DNA from: Acidimicrobiia bacterium | Lineage (GTDB): Bacteria > Acidobacteriota > Terriglobia > Bryobacterales > Bryobacteraceae | Assembly: GCA_016871315.1 (NCBI GenBank) | Contig: VFZE01000028.1 | Span: forward strand, 1-64,000 | DNA length: 64,000 nt | Direction of reading: 5' to 3' | Made by a program: the position numbers and the translations under genes | Notes under the pieces: model-generated | Databases searched by the model: none | What the model was told of the DNA's origin: nothing | What the model saw: only the letters and a program-made list of their open reading frames with translations | Part shown: positions 55,401 to 64,000 of the stretch, one piece after another | Numbering within the stretch: the first letter of the stretch is position 1 | How the letters are laid out: every line of letters starts with the position of its first letter

Positions 55401-56362
55401 TCCTGGCCGACAGCCAACGCTGGATCTTCCCCTGCACGGCCGGGGCGCTGGCGGCGACGGCCTGCTACCTCCTGTATGCGTGGATGTCGCCGAACGGGCC
55501 TAGCGGCGGCTCCATTCCGGGCCTGGTGTTCGGCTTCGCGGGCACGTTGATCATCATTTTCGAGTGCCTGCTGAGCCTGCGGAAAAAGTATCCTGCTTCG
55601 CCGCTCGGCCGCGTCAGCTGGTGGCTGCGCGCGCATGTCTGGCTTGGCCTGCTGAGCTTTCTGCTGATTCTCTTCCACACCGGCTTGCAGTGGGGTGAGG
55701 GGCTGGCGGCGTTGCTGATGTGGCTGTTCGCGATTATCACGGTCAGCGGCATCTTCGGCGTGCTGCTGCAAAACTGGCTGCCGCGCCGCATGATGGAGTT
55801 GGTACGGCGCGAGGCGCTGTATGACCAGATCCCGATGCTTGTCTGGCAATTGCGCCTGGAGGCCGATGAGCGGATGGAGTTCCTGACAGCCGATCTCGGC
55901 ATGCAGGAGGATGAGAAGGAATTCGTGCGCGCCGGCGGCGTGAAGCAGTATTTCGACGAGGCGCAGAAGGCCTCGGCGAGGGAAAAGATTCAGGCCGTCA
56001 TCGACAAGCGGCGCGCCACGCGGCAGATCGACATCGGCGATGCCGCGGCGCAGGCGATGAAGGCGCACTATCTGGAGGAGGTTCGTCCGTTCTTATTCGA
56101 TCCGCCGTCGGCCTACACGAAGAAGCTCTTCGCCACCGGTGACAAGGTGGCCGCCTACTTCAACCATTTGCGCACGATCATGCCGATTCCCGCGCATGAG
56201 GTGCTTGGCGATGTGCAATCGATCTGCGAGGAGCGCCGCCAGTTGGCGCTGCAAGCCACGATGCACCGCTGGCTGCATGGCTGGCTATACGTGCATGTCC
56301 CATTGTCGATGGGATTGCTGGTGCTGACGTTGGTGCACGCGGTGATGTCGCTCAAGTATTGA
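55397..56362 (+). CDS. Diheme cytochrome b-type membrane protein
   Basis: A 321-residue protein with about four to five membrane helices, three or four in the first 130 residues and one at the C terminus. His residues that could bind heme b across the membrane occur in RAHVWLGLLSFLLILFHTG and in MHRWLHGWLYVHVPLSMG, with another in LTLVHAV. The region between (about 140-270) is soluble, charged and helical. This resembles ferric-reductase/cytochrome b561-like anchors and is a plausible quinone-side partner for the ferredoxin fusion before it and the cytochrome after it. Family assignment is uncertain. Overlaps upstream by 4 nt and is 1 bp from the cytochrome gene. Confidence 0.75.
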   Translation: MILADSQRWIFPCTAGALAATACYLLYAWMSPNGPSGGSIPGLVFGFAGTLIIIFECLLSLRKKYPASPLGRVSWWLRAHVWLGLLSFLLILFHTGLQWGEGLAALLMWLFAIITVSGIFGVLLQNWLPRRMMELVRREALYDQIPMLVWQLRLEADERMEFLTADLGMQEDEKEFVRAGGVKQYFDEAQKASAREKIQAVIDKRRATRQIDIGDAAAQAMKAHYLEEVRPFLFDPPSAYTKKLFATGDKVAAYFNHLRTIMPIPAHEVLGDVQSICEERRQLALQATMHRWLHGWLYVHVPLSMGLLVLTLVHAVMSLKY

Positions 56363-56363
56363 T

Positions 56364-57695
56364 ATGTCCAAGGAAGACAAGCCGCTCGAATACGAACGAC
56401 GAATACAGGACACCAAGAGTGTGGCGCAGCGCGTCGACCTGGACTACCTGAAGCGGGGAAACCGGTTTCGCGATCTGCGGCGGAAATTGACCTGGGCCGC
56501 GCCACTGGTGGCGATGATCGGCGTAGCGCCGTTTCTGGCCGGCATCGGCGGCGGCGAAAAGATTTTTTCTAATGGCGCTGTTTCCCGCTCCCATGCGATG
56601 TTTGAGAGCAACTGCCCGGTCTGCCACACCGGCGTTTTCACCTCCGTGGCGGATGCGGCCTGCAAGAACTGCCACGACGGGCCTCCGCATCCGGCCAAGG
56701 CCATCGATACCGGGAAGCCGAATTTCGAGCTGCGCTGTGCGCAGTGCCACCTGGAGCACCAGGGCAGCGCGTTGTTGGCCGAAGTTGCCGACGGCAATTG
56801 CACAGTATGCCACGATAACTTGACGGCCAACGCCGGCAACGTGAAGCTAGCCGCCAACAGCGTCACTGCCTTCCGGGAAGGCAAGCATCCGGAGTTCGCC
56901 GCGCTCAAGCTGAAAGACGGCCGCGCCCTGAAGCTGAATCACGCCGTGCACATGCCCGCTCAACCCAAGACAATCCGCAATATCAAGCTGCCGATGAAGT
57001 GCGGGGACTGCCACACCACGGACCTGAATTCTCCCAAGGGCGATCTGATGCCGGTTAGCTTTGAGCAGCATTGCCGGGAGTGCCACCGGCGGGAACTCGA
57101 GTTTGACGTCTACCAGGCGCTGGGGGCGCAATCGGCGCCCGCGCCGCATACCAAGGACCCGGAGGCGATCCACAACCACATTGTCACGACCTATCAGAAC
57201 GCACTGGCGGCCAACCCGTTTCTGCCGCAGCGGGCTCTGGGGCGCGATTTTCTTCCTTCGGCCAGCCCGGCTGCGTGGCTGGAAAAAGTGGTTCGTGACT
57301 CGGAAACATTCCTATTTGAACGAAAGTGCAAATACTGTCATGAGTACGAAGGATCGCTGGGCGGTTATCCGGTGGTGCAGAAGGTGGCGCCCATTCAGGG
57401 ACGCTTCGCCGGCGCCGGCCAGCCGGGTCTGCCGTGGCTGGTGCGCGGTGAATTCTCGCACCGGGCGCACCGCGCCATGGAGTGCGCTTCCTGTCACACC
57501 GCGGCCGCGGCGAGCAAGACGACCAGCGACGTGCTGATCCCGAAGATGGCCGATTGCGAGCAGTGCCACGGGGACAGCGGCACGCATCTGGACCGCTGCG
57601 CGCAGTGCCACCAGTACCACAACAAGGCGAAAGAGACGGACAAAGACCGGCGGCCGGTGGATCAGTTGATTGGTTACCGGAGGGAGGGCAGCTAG
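56364..57695 (+). CDS. Decaheme-type cytochrome c with N-terminal membrane anchor
   Basis: A 443-residue protein with a basic N-terminal cytoplasmic stretch, one membrane helix (about 41-63, signal-anchor) and ten CxxCH heme motifs outside: CPVCH, CKNCH, CAQCH, CTVCH, CGDCH, CRECH, CKYCH, CASCH, CEQCH and CAQCH. Motifs are spread in two groups separated by a heme-poor stretch (about residues 245-310). It is probably an inner-membrane-anchored periplasmic electron carrier, analogous in place to CymA/NapC or MtrA-type proteins, though not clearly homologous to either. It is 2 bp from the phosphatase gene. Confidence 0.9.
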   Translation: MSKEDKPLEYERRIQDTKSVAQRVDLDYLKRGNRFRDLRRKLTWAAPLVAMIGVAPFLAGIGGGEKIFSNGAVSRSHAMFESNCPVCHTGVFTSVADAACKNCHDGPPHPAKAIDTGKPNFELRCAQCHLEHQGSALLAEVADGNCTVCHDNLTANAGNVKLAANSVTAFREGKHPEFAALKLKDGRALKLNHAVHMPAQPKTIRNIKLPMKCGDCHTTDLNSPKGDLMPVSFEQHCRECHRRELEFDVYQALGAQSAPAPHTKDPEAIHNHIVTTYQNALAANPFLPQRALGRDFLPSASPAAWLEKVVRDSETFLFERKCKYCHEYEGSLGGYPVVQKVAPIQGRFAGAGQPGLPWLVRGEFSHRAHRAMECASCHTAAAASKTTSDVLIPKMADCEQCHGDSGTHLDRCAQCHQYHNKAKETDKDRRPVDQLIGYRREGS

Positions 57696-57697
57696 GG

Positions 57698-58429
57698 ATG
57701 GGGCTCATGTTGGAGTATGCCGGAGATACGCATGTGGGCAACGTGCGCCGGAACAATGAAGACGGTTATGCCATCGAGCCGGAGTTGCATCTTGCTATCG
57801 TCGCCGACGGCATGGGCGGCGCCGCCTGTGGAGAAGTGGCTTCGGAACTGACCATCAGCACGACCGTGGAGATCGTGCGCGATTCCAAGCTGGCGCCGGA
57901 GGAGTTGCTGAAGGAAGCCGTGCGGGAAAGCAATCGCCGGGTCCGTCAAACTTCGGAAGGCCGCCCGGACTGCAAGGGCATGGGCTCCACGGTGGTGATT
58001 GCGTTGTGGCGCGAGGGCCGAATGTGGATCGCCAACGTCGGGGATAGCCGCGCGTATCTATGGCGAGGCGGCCAGATGCGCCAGCTTTCCTACGACCAGA
58101 ACGTGGCCAATGAGCTGCGCAGCAACCTGAAAATGACCGAGGAGCAGATCAGCAAGTATCCTCACCGGAACGTGCTGACGATGGCCATCGGCTCGGCTAG
58201 CGAGGTGATGGTCCGGATCTGTTCGGAGGAACTGGAATCCGGCGACGCGGTCCTGCTTTGCTCGGACGGTCTGTACGGACCGGTAGGCGACCCCGGTCTG
58301 GAGGAGTTGCTGAGTGATTCCCGGCAACTGGAGGCTTGCATCGGCCGGATGATCGCTAAGGCGAACGCCTGTGGAGGTCCGGACAACATTACGGCTGTGC
58401 TTCTGCGGTGGAGGGATAAATCCGCTTGA
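57698..58429 (+). CDS. PP2C-family serine/threonine phosphatase
   Basis: A 243-residue PPM phosphatase from the ATG at 57698, two bases after the cytochrome stop; the open frame extends far upstream only as a shadow. Metal-binding motifs are complete: RRNNEDGY, VADGMGG, CSDGLYG and GPDNITAVLLR. MGSTVVIAL and NVGDSRAYLW are also present. It removes phosphate from Ser/Thr on proteins in the cytoplasm, using Mn2+/Mg2+. Being inside this operon, the FHA fusion or its phospho-partner is a likely target, but no Ser/Thr kinase gene is in the window. Confidence 0.93.
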   Translation: MGLMLEYAGDTHVGNVRRNNEDGYAIEPELHLAIVADGMGGAACGEVASELTISTTVEIVRDSKLAPEELLKEAVRESNRRVRQTSEGRPDCKGMGSTVVIALWREGRMWIANVGDSRAYLWRGGQMRQLSYDQNVANELRSNLKMTEEQISKYPHRNVLTMAIGSASEVMVRICSEELESGDAVLLCSDGLYGPVGDPGLEELLSDSRQLEACIGRMIAKANACGGPDNITAVLLRWRDKSA

Positions 58430-58453
58430 CGACGTTATGCGTACTGCTAGACT
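58426..58453 (+). promoter_or_regulatory. Possible internal promoter before the c554-like gene
   Basis: TTGACG at 58426-58431, overlapping the phosphatase stop codon, and TAGACT at 58448-58453 are spaced by 16 bp in the only gap above 40 bp within the operon. A GGAGGA ribosome site follows before the ATG at 58475. This would let the last three genes be transcribed separately. Confidence 0.35.
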
Positions 58454-58474
58454 GTACAAGAACACGGAGGAATT

Positions 58475-59734
58475 ATGCCGCGATCTATTCGCTCCTTCTG
58501 TACCCTCTGGATTCTCTGGGCGGGGCTTGCCGCCGGGCAGCAGCCGAATTATATAGGCGCCGGAGGTTGCGCCTCATCCAATTGCCATGGCGCCACCAGC
58601 GCCGCGCCGGAAGCCGAAAGCCGCATCCTCGGCAACGAATACTCGATCTGGTCTGTCAGCGACAAGCATTCGCAGGCCTACAAGGTGCTGCTGGAGCCGC
58701 GCTCCAAGCGCATGGCGCAGATCCTCGGTATTGCCGATGCCACCAAGGACAAGAAGTGCACATCCTGCCACGCCGTGGGGTCGCCGGAACGTTCCGTCTC
58801 TGACGGTGTGGCCTGCGAAGGCTGTCACGGTCCTGCGGAGAAATGGCTCGGGCCGCATACGCAGAAGGATTCGCACGCGGCCAGCGTCGCGGCCGGATTG
58901 ATCGACACGAAGAACCTGGTGGTTCGCGCCAAGACGTGCCTGGAATGCCATCTCGGCACCGGCGACAAGATCGTGGATCACGACCTGATCGCGGCCGGGC
59001 ACCCCGATCTTGCGTTTGAACTGGACACGTTCAGCTGGGCGCAGCCCATCCACCATCGAGAGCCGAAGCCTGCGGCGGGCAACACGCTTCCACGCGCGCG
59101 CAACTGGGCGGTGGGGCAGGCGGTGGCTTTCACAGAAGGTATGCGACTGCTGGCCTCGCGCGCCAACCGCCTGTGGCCGGAATTCGCCGAGCTGGAATGC
59201 TACCAGTGCCATCATGATCTGCGTGCCGACAGTTGGCGCATCCAGCGAGGCTATGCGGGACGCCGTCCCGGCTCCCTGCAATTGAACCAGGCGAGGTTTG
59301 ATGTGCTTCGGGTGATGGTGGAGCAGTTGGCTCCGTCGCAATCCGGCGCCGTGAACGGCGCGGTGCAACAAGTGGCGTCCGTTGTCTCGACGCGCCTGGG
59401 CGATGCCGGTGGCGTGGCCTCGGCGGCCATGGCCGCCGCGCGGCAAGGAGACGCGCTGGTGAACGCGATGCTTTCGGCGGACATTACGCAGGAAAAGGCT
59501 CGCGGGATGGTGAAGGCCCTGGTGGGCGACATCGCCCGCATCGCGGGTAACGGCCCGCATTCGGCGGAGCAGGCAACCATGACGCTGGATACGCTGAGCG
59601 CGGCCTATCTCGGCAACCAGCCGGCGGCGCAGCAGGCGATGGCGGAGCTGTACAACTACCTGGAGCATCCCTCGCTGTATCAATCCGGCGAATTCGCGGC
59701 GCTGTTCCGCAAGGTCGCGGCGAAGGTTCAATAA
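58475..59734 (+). CDS. Secreted cytochrome c554-like multiheme protein
   Basis: A 419-residue periplasmic protein with a signal peptide (about 1-21). The first 240 residues resemble cytochrome c554/c-prime, with four standard heme motifs (CTSCH, CEGCH, CLECH, CYQCH) and one atypical C-x4-C-H site, CASSNCH (32-38). Additional His residues (SQAYKV region, HDLIAAGH, IHHRE) could be distal ligands. The last 160 residues are helical and heme-free. It probably carries electrons across the periplasm. GGAGGA ribosome site; 12 bp to the beta-barrel gene. Confidence 0.88.
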   Translation: MPRSIRSFCTLWILWAGLAAGQQPNYIGAGGCASSNCHGATSAAPEAESRILGNEYSIWSVSDKHSQAYKVLLEPRSKRMAQILGIADATKDKKCTSCHAVGSPERSVSDGVACEGCHGPAEKWLGPHTQKDSHAASVAAGLIDTKNLVVRAKTCLECHLGTGDKIVDHDLIAAGHPDLAFELDTFSWAQPIHHREPKPAAGNTLPRARNWAVGQAVAFTEGMRLLASRANRLWPEFAELECYQCHHDLRADSWRIQRGYAGRRPGSLQLNQARFDVLRVMVEQLAPSQSGAVNGAVQQVASVVSTRLGDAGGVASAAMAAARQGDALVNAMLSADITQEKARGMVKALVGDIARIAGNGPHSAEQATMTLDTLSAAYLGNQPAAQQAMAELYNYLEHPSLYQSGEFAALFRKVAAKVQ

Positions 59735-59746
59735 GAGGCCTGATCC

Positions 59747-61840
59747 ATGCGCGCATGGCTGGCCGCCATCCTGATACTGACACCGGCACTGCTGGCGCAG
59801 CGGGCGCAGCTTGGTGTCAAGGGCCGCCAGCAGGAAAGGGTGCGGCCCCGCAAACTGGAGCCGATCCGCAAACTGCCGCGCCGCGGCCCGCCGGGCGTGG
59901 AGCGCATCTACGGGCCCTCCCCGTTGGAGCAGTACCTGGAGAAGCAGCGCGCGGCGCAACCGCCGCCGCTGCCCGTACCGGCCGACCGCACCAGGCGGCT
60001 GGTTCGCCGCACACCGGCGCCGGCGGCCGCGCCCGCGCTTGGGCCGGCGGAGAAGTACGCCTACTTCCCATTGCCGCGCAAAGCGGAAGGCGAGCCCGGG
60101 TTCATCGCCACTCTGCCGCCGGACTTCGCCGTACCGTCTCCTCCCGCCGAAGATCCGTCGATCCCCAACCGCTGGCGCATCGGCCTGCCTCACTGGCGGC
60201 GCTATGAGAACACAAAGCTCGACGCGATCTACACGCGCTCCCGCTGGTGGGATCCGTTCAACCTGAATACACTCAAAGGCGACTATCCGCTGTTCGGCAA
60301 ACGCCACTTCCTGAATTTCACCGGCTCTTCAGACACGTTGGTGGATACGCGCCGCATCCCGGTGCCCAGCGTCGCCAGCGCCGCGCGTCCGGGCGACTTC
60401 GGTTTCTTCGGGCGCGGCGAGCAGATGCTGCTGCGCCAGAGCTTCCGATTGAGCTTCGACCTGTTTGGCGGCAACGCGGGGTTCAAGCCCGTTGACTACG
60501 AGCTGCGCATCACGCCGGAGTTCAACATCAACTATGCAGTGGTCCGTGAGAACGCGCTCACGCGCATCGACGTGCGGGAGGGCAGGCGGCGCACCGACAC
60601 CAACATCGGCATGCAGGAGCTGTTCCTGGAAAAGCGCCTCTTTACGCATTCCACGGCCGCGTTCCGGCCAGGCAAAGATGTGGATGACCGCGGCAGCGCC
60701 TACTTCGATTTCACTTCACTCCGCTTCGGCATCCAGCGCTTCACCTCCGATTTCCGCGGCTTTGTCTACAGCGATGAGCAACCTGGGGCGAGGCTATTCG
60801 GAACCATCAAGAACAACGTCTTTCAGTACAACCTGGCCTTTTTCCGCATGCTGGAGAAGGACACCAACAGCGGCCTGAACCGCTGGCGGCAGCGCAATCA
60901 GAGCGTCTATGCGGCGAATCTTTATTGGAACGACTTTCTCACCCTCGGCTATAACTTCAACTTCAGCCTGTTGTACAACAACGACCAGCCGACGTTCCAC
61001 ATCGATAAGAACGGCTTTCTGGTGCGGCCTGCTCCCATCGGCCTGCCGGCGCCGCACAAGATCCGCGCCGGGTATGCGGGAACCTCCAGCGACGGACATA
61101 TCGGGCGCTACAACTTCGCGCATGCCTTCTACTACGCCTTCGGGCGCGACAACAATCACGGGATTCCCGCGATGAAACAGGCGCAACATATCCGCGCCTT
61201 TCTCGCCGCCGCGGAGCTGAGCTATGAGCGCGACTGGGCCTTCTTCCGTACATCTTTCTTCATGAGCACGGGCGACAACGACGTCAACGACGGCGTGGCG
61301 AAGGGCTTTGATGGCATCGTGCCCAACCAGCAGTTCGCCGGCGGCGGATTCCTGGGGAATCCCGCGCTGGCCGACCGGGGGCTGATCAACAACGTGTTTG
61401 AAGGCGGCGGGACCAATTTCCTGAACCGCCAGTTCATTCCGCTTACCGGGACCGGCGTCACGCTGTTCGGGCTAAACAGCCTGATGCCGACGATGCGCGC
61501 GGGCCTGTTCCAGGGCCAGGCGAACTTCATTAACCCCGGCGTAATGCTTGCCAACGTAGGGATGGACGCCAAGCTGACGCCGAAGCTGCGCTCCACCATC
61601 AACGTGAACTACCTGCGGTTTCACCGCACGGAGGTGCTGGAGGCGGTGCTGTTCCAAAGCGGCATCCGTCACGGCATCGGGCTGGATAGCGGATTCGGTC
61701 TGCAATACCGGCCCAAGCTAAGCGAGAACATCGTCGTGACCGGCGGCTTCGGGCTGTTGTTTCCGCACGCCGGGTTCAAGGATATTTACACCGGCCGGAC
61801 GCAGTTGTCGGGATTCATCAACGTGAGGGTACTGTTCTGA
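59747..61840 (+). CDS. Predicted outer-membrane beta-barrel protein
   Basis: A 697-residue exported protein (signal peptide about 1-17). A basic, proline-rich, probably disordered stretch runs to about 130. The rest is rich in alternating aromatic/polar strands (FRLSFDLFGGNAGF, YNFNFSLLYNN, YNFAHAFYYAFG) and ends GFINVRVLF with a terminal Phe, which fits a large outer-membrane barrel. There is no TonB plug. Flanked by multiheme cytochromes, it is the candidate porin of a porin-cytochrome conduit, comparable in position to MtrB or OmbB but not clearly homologous. Its stop overlaps the next start by 1 nt. Confidence 0.72.
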   Translation: MRAWLAAILILTPALLAQRAQLGVKGRQQERVRPRKLEPIRKLPRRGPPGVERIYGPSPLEQYLEKQRAAQPPPLPVPADRTRRLVRRTPAPAAAPALGPAEKYAYFPLPRKAEGEPGFIATLPPDFAVPSPPAEDPSIPNRWRIGLPHWRRYENTKLDAIYTRSRWWDPFNLNTLKGDYPLFGKRHFLNFTGSSDTLVDTRRIPVPSVASAARPGDFGFFGRGEQMLLRQSFRLSFDLFGGNAGFKPVDYELRITPEFNINYAVVRENALTRIDVREGRRRTDTNIGMQELFLEKRLFTHSTAAFRPGKDVDDRGSAYFDFTSLRFGIQRFTSDFRGFVYSDEQPGARLFGTIKNNVFQYNLAFFRMLEKDTNSGLNRWRQRNQSVYAANLYWNDFLTLGYNFNFSLLYNNDQPTFHIDKNGFLVRPAPIGLPAPHKIRAGYAGTSSDGHIGRYNFAHAFYYAFGRDNNHGIPAMKQAQHIRAFLAAAELSYERDWAFFRTSFFMSTGDNDVNDGVAKGFDGIVPNQQFAGGGFLGNPALADRGLINNVFEGGGTNFLNRQFIPLTGTGVTLFGLNSLMPTMRAGLFQGQANFINPGVMLANVGMDAKLTPKLRSTINVNYLRFHRTEVLEAVLFQSGIRHGIGLDSGFGLQYRPKLSENIVVTGGFGLLFPHAGFKDIYTGRTQLSGFINVRVLF

Positions 61841-64000
61841 TGCGCACCGCGATCTTGGTTGTCGTGCTTGGAATGTCCCCGCTGGGGGCGCAGGATCTGC
61901 TCCGGCAGAGCGCGGAGGCGCAAAAGGGGAAGAGTGCCGGATGCGAATCGGCGAAGTGCCACGTGGGGATTGAGCCGATGCACGTTTCGCCCGCCGTGCG
62001 GCTGGGCTGCACGGATTGTCACGGCGGCAACGCGAACACGGAAGACAAGCTGCAAGGCCACGTTGCGCCACGGAACAAGCGCCTGTGGCCCACGTCAGCG
62101 AATCCGGAGCGGACTTACGCACTGCTCAATCAGGAGTCCACGGAGTTCGTGCGGTTCATCAATCCCGGCGATTTCCGAGCGGCCGAGCAGACGTGCGGCT
62201 CCAGCGGCTGTCACGCCGAGATCGTCTACAAGGCCAAGACCAGCCTGATGACGCACGGGTCGTTCCTGTGGACCGCGGTGCTGTATAACAACGGCGGCTA
62301 TCCGTACAAGAACGGCTTTTTTGGCGAAGCCTATGACAACAAGGGCAGGCCGAGGCAGCTGTTCACTTTCCCCAAGCCGACCACGGAGGAGACGCGGTTA
62401 AAAGGGATCATCGAGCGAATCATGCCGTTGCCGCAGTTTGAAGCGACGCAGCCCGGCAACACACTGCGCGTGTTTGAACGCGGTGATTCGCGGCTTTCCA
62501 ACCGTGGCTTCGGCACGCTGACACGAACCGATCCGGTCTTTCAGGGGATGCAACGCACGCGGTTGCTGGACCCGCTGCTGTCGTTCCTCGGCACAAACGA
62601 TCATCCTGGCGACTACCGCTCCAGCGGCTGCACGGGCTGCCACGTCATCTATGCCAACGATCGCGACGCGGTGCACTCCGGTCCCTATGCGCAGTATGGC
62701 CACCAGGGTCTGAGCTTCACCAAGGACCCGACGATTCCCAAGAAGGAGCGCGGCCATCCGATTCAGCACCGGCTGACACGATCGATTCCCACCTCGCAAT
62801 GCGTCATCTGCCACGTGCATCCAGGCACCAGCTTCGCCAGCCAGTACACCGGCTACATGTGGTGGGACAACGAAACCGACGGCGAGCACATGTATCCGGC
62901 CAAGAGCAAGCAGTGGGACCCGGAAGCGAGGGCACGCAGCCTGGCGCGCAATCCCGAAGCCAGCTCACTGCGCGGCAACTGGAGCGATGTGGAGTTTCTC
63001 AGCAACCTCACCGATCTGAATCCGAAACTGAAGCAGACGCAGTTTGCCGATTACCACGGCCACGGATGGGTTTACCGCGCCGTGTTCAAGCATGACAAGA
63101 AGGGCAACTGGCAGGATAAGGAAGACCGCGTCATCGCTTTCAACGATCCCGAACGGATGAAGAAGGCCGTGCACCTGAAGGATATTCACCTGGAGAAGGG
63201 AATGCACTGCGTGGACTGCCACTTTGAACAGGACGCGCACGGCAACGGGAAGCTCTACAACGAAGCGCGTGCAGCGGTGGAGATCGAGTGCATCGATTGC
63301 CACGGCAGTGCGTCGAAGCGGCCGACGCTGAAGATGTCCGGCCCCGCGGCGCCGAACCCGCCGCATGATCTGACGCTGCTACGCACGCCGTTCGGCGCGC
63401 GGCGCTTTGAATGGCAGGGAGAGAAGCTGATTCAACGCTCGGTGGTGGAGCCGGACAAGCAGTGGGTGGTGTCGCAAGTTTACGATTCCGTTCGGCCGGG
63501 CTCGGAGAACTACAACGAGAAAGCGAGGCTGGCAAAGACGATCCGAAAGGACGGAGCCGTGTGGGGCGATGTCCCGTCGAGCACCGCGGAGCTGGCGCAT
63601 CAGGACGAACGCATGTCCTGCTATACGTGCCACACCTCCTGGATGACCTCCTGCTTCGGCTGCCATCTTTCGATGAAGGCCAACGCCAACCGGCCCTCAC
63701 TGCACTGGGACGGCAAGGGGGACACGCGCAACTTCACTACGTACAACTACCAGGTGCTGCGCGACGACGTTTTCATGATGGGCATCGACAGCACGGTGAA
63801 GGGCCACCGCATCGCGCCGGTGCGCAGCTCGAGCGCGGTGCTGGTGAGTTCGCAGAACCAGAACCGCGAGTGGCTCTATTCGCAGCAGCAGACGATTTCG
63901 AGCGAAGGCTACAGCGGGCAGGCGATGAACCCTCACTTTCCGCATACCGTGCGGACGCGTGAAACGCGCACCTGCACGGACTGCCACGTGTCGAAAGACA
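61840..64000 (+). CDS. Large multiheme cytochrome c, cut by window end
   Basis: A secreted protein beginning at ATG 61840 (signal peptide to about residue 17) and still open at the window end after 720 codons. Ten heme sites are visible so far: CESAKCH (35-41) and CGSSGCH (119-125), both with four residues between the cysteines, and CTDCH (57-61), CTGCH, CVICH, CVDCH, CIDCH, CYTCH, CFGCH and CTDCH. Between hemes lie long unassigned stretches. No lipobox. It could be the terminal or outer cytochrome of the conduit, or an enzyme. True length and heme count are unknown. Confidence 0.9.
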   Translation, partial: MRTAILVVVLGMSPLGAQDLLRQSAEAQKGKSAGCESAKCHVGIEPMHVSPAVRLGCTDCHGGNANTEDKLQGHVAPRNKRLWPTSANPERTYALLNQESTEFVRFINPGDFRAAEQTCGSSGCHAEIVYKAKTSLMTHGSFLWTAVLYNNGGYPYKNGFFGEAYDNKGRPRQLFTFPKPTTEETRLKGIIERIMPLPQFEATQPGNTLRVFERGDSRLSNRGFGTLTRTDPVFQGMQRTRLLDPLLSFLGTNDHPGDYRSSGCTGCHVIYANDRDAVHSGPYAQYGHQGLSFTKDPTIPKKERGHPIQHRLTRSIPTSQCVICHVHPGTSFASQYTGYMWWDNETDGEHMYPAKSKQWDPEARARSLARNPEASSLRGNWSDVEFLSNLTDLNPKLKQTQFADYHGHGWVYRAVFKHDKKGNWQDKEDRVIAFNDPERMKKAVHLKDIHLEKGMHCVDCHFEQDAHGNGKLYNEARAAVEIECIDCHGSASKRPTLKMSGPAAPNPPHDLTLLRTPFGARRFEWQGEKLIQRSVVEPDKQWVVSQVYDSVRPGSENYNEKARLAKTIRKDGAVWGDVPSSTAELAHQDERMSCYTCHTSWMTSCFGCHLSMKANANRPSLHWDGKGDTRNFTTYNYQVLRDDVFMMGIDSTVKGHRIAPVRSSSAVLVSSQNQNREWLYSQQQTISSEGYSGQAMNPHFPHTVRTRETRTCTDCHVSKD

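Overview
The window looks like a chromosomal segment from an acidobacterium of the Solibacter/Bryobacter type (Acidobacteriota, Bryobacterales). This is inferred from content: high G+C, two very large Oar-like TonB-dependent receptors with an N-terminal carboxypeptidase-regulatory domain, DUF1549/DUF1553 and DUF1501 proteins, a PVC-type heme-binding protein, FG-GAP/ASPIC-UnbV repeats, many Tat-exported enzymes and abundant toxin-antitoxin debris. No rRNA, tRNA, CRISPR array, phage or intact transposase was seen.

Layout. 1-0.7 kb: no confident gene, a nested inverted-repeat element and a coding-like fragment. 0.7-9.1 kb: secreted TPR protein, pyrD-ridA, a hybrid histidine kinase whose HPt-like tail lacks its His, a PLP decarboxylase and a glycogen debranching enzyme. 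9.1-13 kb: Tat-exported aldo/keto reductase, CehA/McbA-type metallohydrolase and a sugar isomerase-like protein. 13.1-13.7 kb: a Phd/PIN toxin-antitoxin pair. 13.7-17 kb: TonB-dependent receptor. 17-22.3 kb: an aa3-type cytochrome c oxidase operon (II, I, two III-type subunits, IV) that continues into a methyltransferase gene. 22.4-29.1 kb: beta-propeller protein with EF-hands, exported acid-sugar dehydratase, hicBA, a broken hicA-hicB between 108-bp direct repeats, and a large heme-binding lipoprotein. 29.1-33.3 kb: an overlapping trio of an MgtE-N/CBS protein, an Nramp-like transporter and a CRTAC1-like protein. 33.3-49.7 kb: a third, truncated hic locus, sulfatase, stand-alone tudor-like protein, ceramidase-like protein, aminotransferase, small membrane protein, Gfo/Idh oxidoreductase, DUF1549/DUF1553 plus DUF1501 pair, serine hydrolase and a second TonB receptor, with gene fragments around them. 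49.7-52.1 kb: an ABC exporter.

The most interesting part is 53.1 kb to the end of the window, possibly from 52.1 kb. Seven tightly packed same-strand genes encode (1) a cytoplasmic fusion of cyclic-nucleotide-binding, FHA and four-cluster ferredoxin domains, (2) a diheme-type membrane protein, (3) a ten-CxxCH cytochrome, (4) a PP2C phosphatase, (5) a c554-like cytochrome, (6) a predicted outer-membrane beta-barrel and (7) a large multiheme cytochrome running off the window. The layout suggests a porin-cytochrome route for moving electrons across the envelope, wired to cNMP and phospho-Ser/Thr signalling. The individual domains are seen in the sequence; the assembled function is inference.

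The plus strand looks C-rich up to about 33 kb and clearly G-rich from about 36 to 49 kb whatever the gene direction, so part of the window may have been inverted or acquired.
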